Of a stretch of 64,000 nt of DNA, positions 63,709 to 64,000 are shown piece after piece. The position numbers were made by a program, and so were the translations under genes. Source of the DNA: Patiria miniata (Eukaryota > Echinodermata > Asteroidea > Valvatida > Asterinidae). The DNA is taken from positions 38,027,315-38,091,314 of the forward strand of contig NW_024037069.1 of NCBI RefSeq assembly GCF_015706575.1, written 5' to 3'. The notes beneath the pieces were generated by a model, which ran no database searches, was not told the DNA's origin, and was given only the letters and a program-made list of their open reading frames with translations. The number at the start of each line of letters is the position of its first letter. The first letter of the stretch is position 1.

Positions 63709-64000
63709 GTCGGGAAATGTTGGGTTTTTTTCTTCAGAAGTTCGGATGGAACTGCTGCCTAGCGTACTGCCGGCAAGCAGTCAACAAATCAACACTCGGA
63801 AATAGACTGCAACCAGCACAGACGTGTACACCTTATAGAAAAATCCTGAATGTCGTTTCGTGGATGTTTTAAATACAAATCAGAAATGACAGGAAAGAGC
63901 AGTACTCAGTAGTCAGGATTTGAGGCAGACAAAGGCCAGTGTGTGATTCGACTGATGAATACCATACATGTACAGCATTATGTTGATATAGCTGTTGTGC
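63709..64000. other. 5' UTR and upstream flank of exon 1a
   Basis: No ATG-initiated frame continues into exon 1a because an in-frame TGA lies upstream of its start. TATA-like motifs lie at 63868-63875 and near 63830. A leader exon further upstream cannot be excluded. Confidence 0.4.
63868..63875 (-). promoter_or_regulatory. TATA-like box upstream of exon 1a
   Basis: TATTTAAA on the minus strand lies about 160 bases upstream of the exon 1a ATG, leaving room for a 5' UTR of roughly 130 bases. A second TATAAG-like motif occurs nearer the ATG (about 63834-63829). Short motifs like these are frequent in AT-rich DNA. Confidence 0.2.

Noticed and set aside
1-64000. tRNA or rRNA genes, CRISPR arrays, LTR or virus-like elements
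   Set aside because: No cloverleaf outside the SINE heads, no rRNA-like conserved blocks, no spaced direct repeats, and no protease, integrase, capsid or envelope-like frames were seen on either strand.

Overview
This is eukaryotic, intron-dominated DNA. It is AT-rich, with no prokaryotic gene density, scattered TACATGTACA and TACCGGTA motifs, long poly-G/poly-C runs, many short inverted-repeat elements and tRNA-derived SINEs. That mix suggests a marine invertebrate deuterostome, most likely an echinoderm. The assignment rests on sequence style only and is moderate to low confidence.

The one gene I can support runs on the minus strand across nearly the whole window. Three exons have good splice sites and strongly biased Ala/Gln/Pro-rich translations: a first coding exon near 63.7-63.5 kb, a cassette at 14.5-14.3 kb, and a Q/P-rich exon at 1.13-0.76 kb. 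A short alternative first exon lies near 37.9 kb. All use phase-0 junctions, so either start exon can join the shared exons in frame. The translations resemble, from memory, the disordered N-terminal region of RBFOX (fox-1 type) splicing regulators: an MAQ-x-PP-QF stretch, then QFA-QNG, a TVSG stretch near the exon end, and an alternative start exon with a P-I-M-V-P core that ends in Gln like one RBFOX1 isoform. The RRM exons would lie beyond coordinate 1. The Rbfox call is therefore an inference from partial resemblance.

Layout in + coordinates: 1-757 is intron downstream of exon 3. Exon 3 is at 758-1129. Intron 1130-14338 carries MITEs at 5.6 and 6.3 kb and a LINE 3' end at 7.5 kb. Exon 2 is at 14339-14506. 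The intron from 14507 to 63486 is interrupted by the alternative exon at 37.9 kb. It is rich in nonautonomous DNA elements: TTAA-flanked, hAT-like with an 8-bp duplication, a small family with 6-bp duplications, and foldbacks. It also holds two tRNA-SINEs, an RTE-like LINE 3' end and two long hairpins. Exon 1 and its 5' flank lie at 63.5-64 kb. Weaker candidates are three other possible start exons and one small single-pass membrane-protein ORF near 54.6 kb.

I saw no retrovirus-like or Polinton-like element, no rRNA or tRNA gene, no CRISPR array and no convincing plus-strand gene. Most open frames listed on either strand are at about the length expected by chance.
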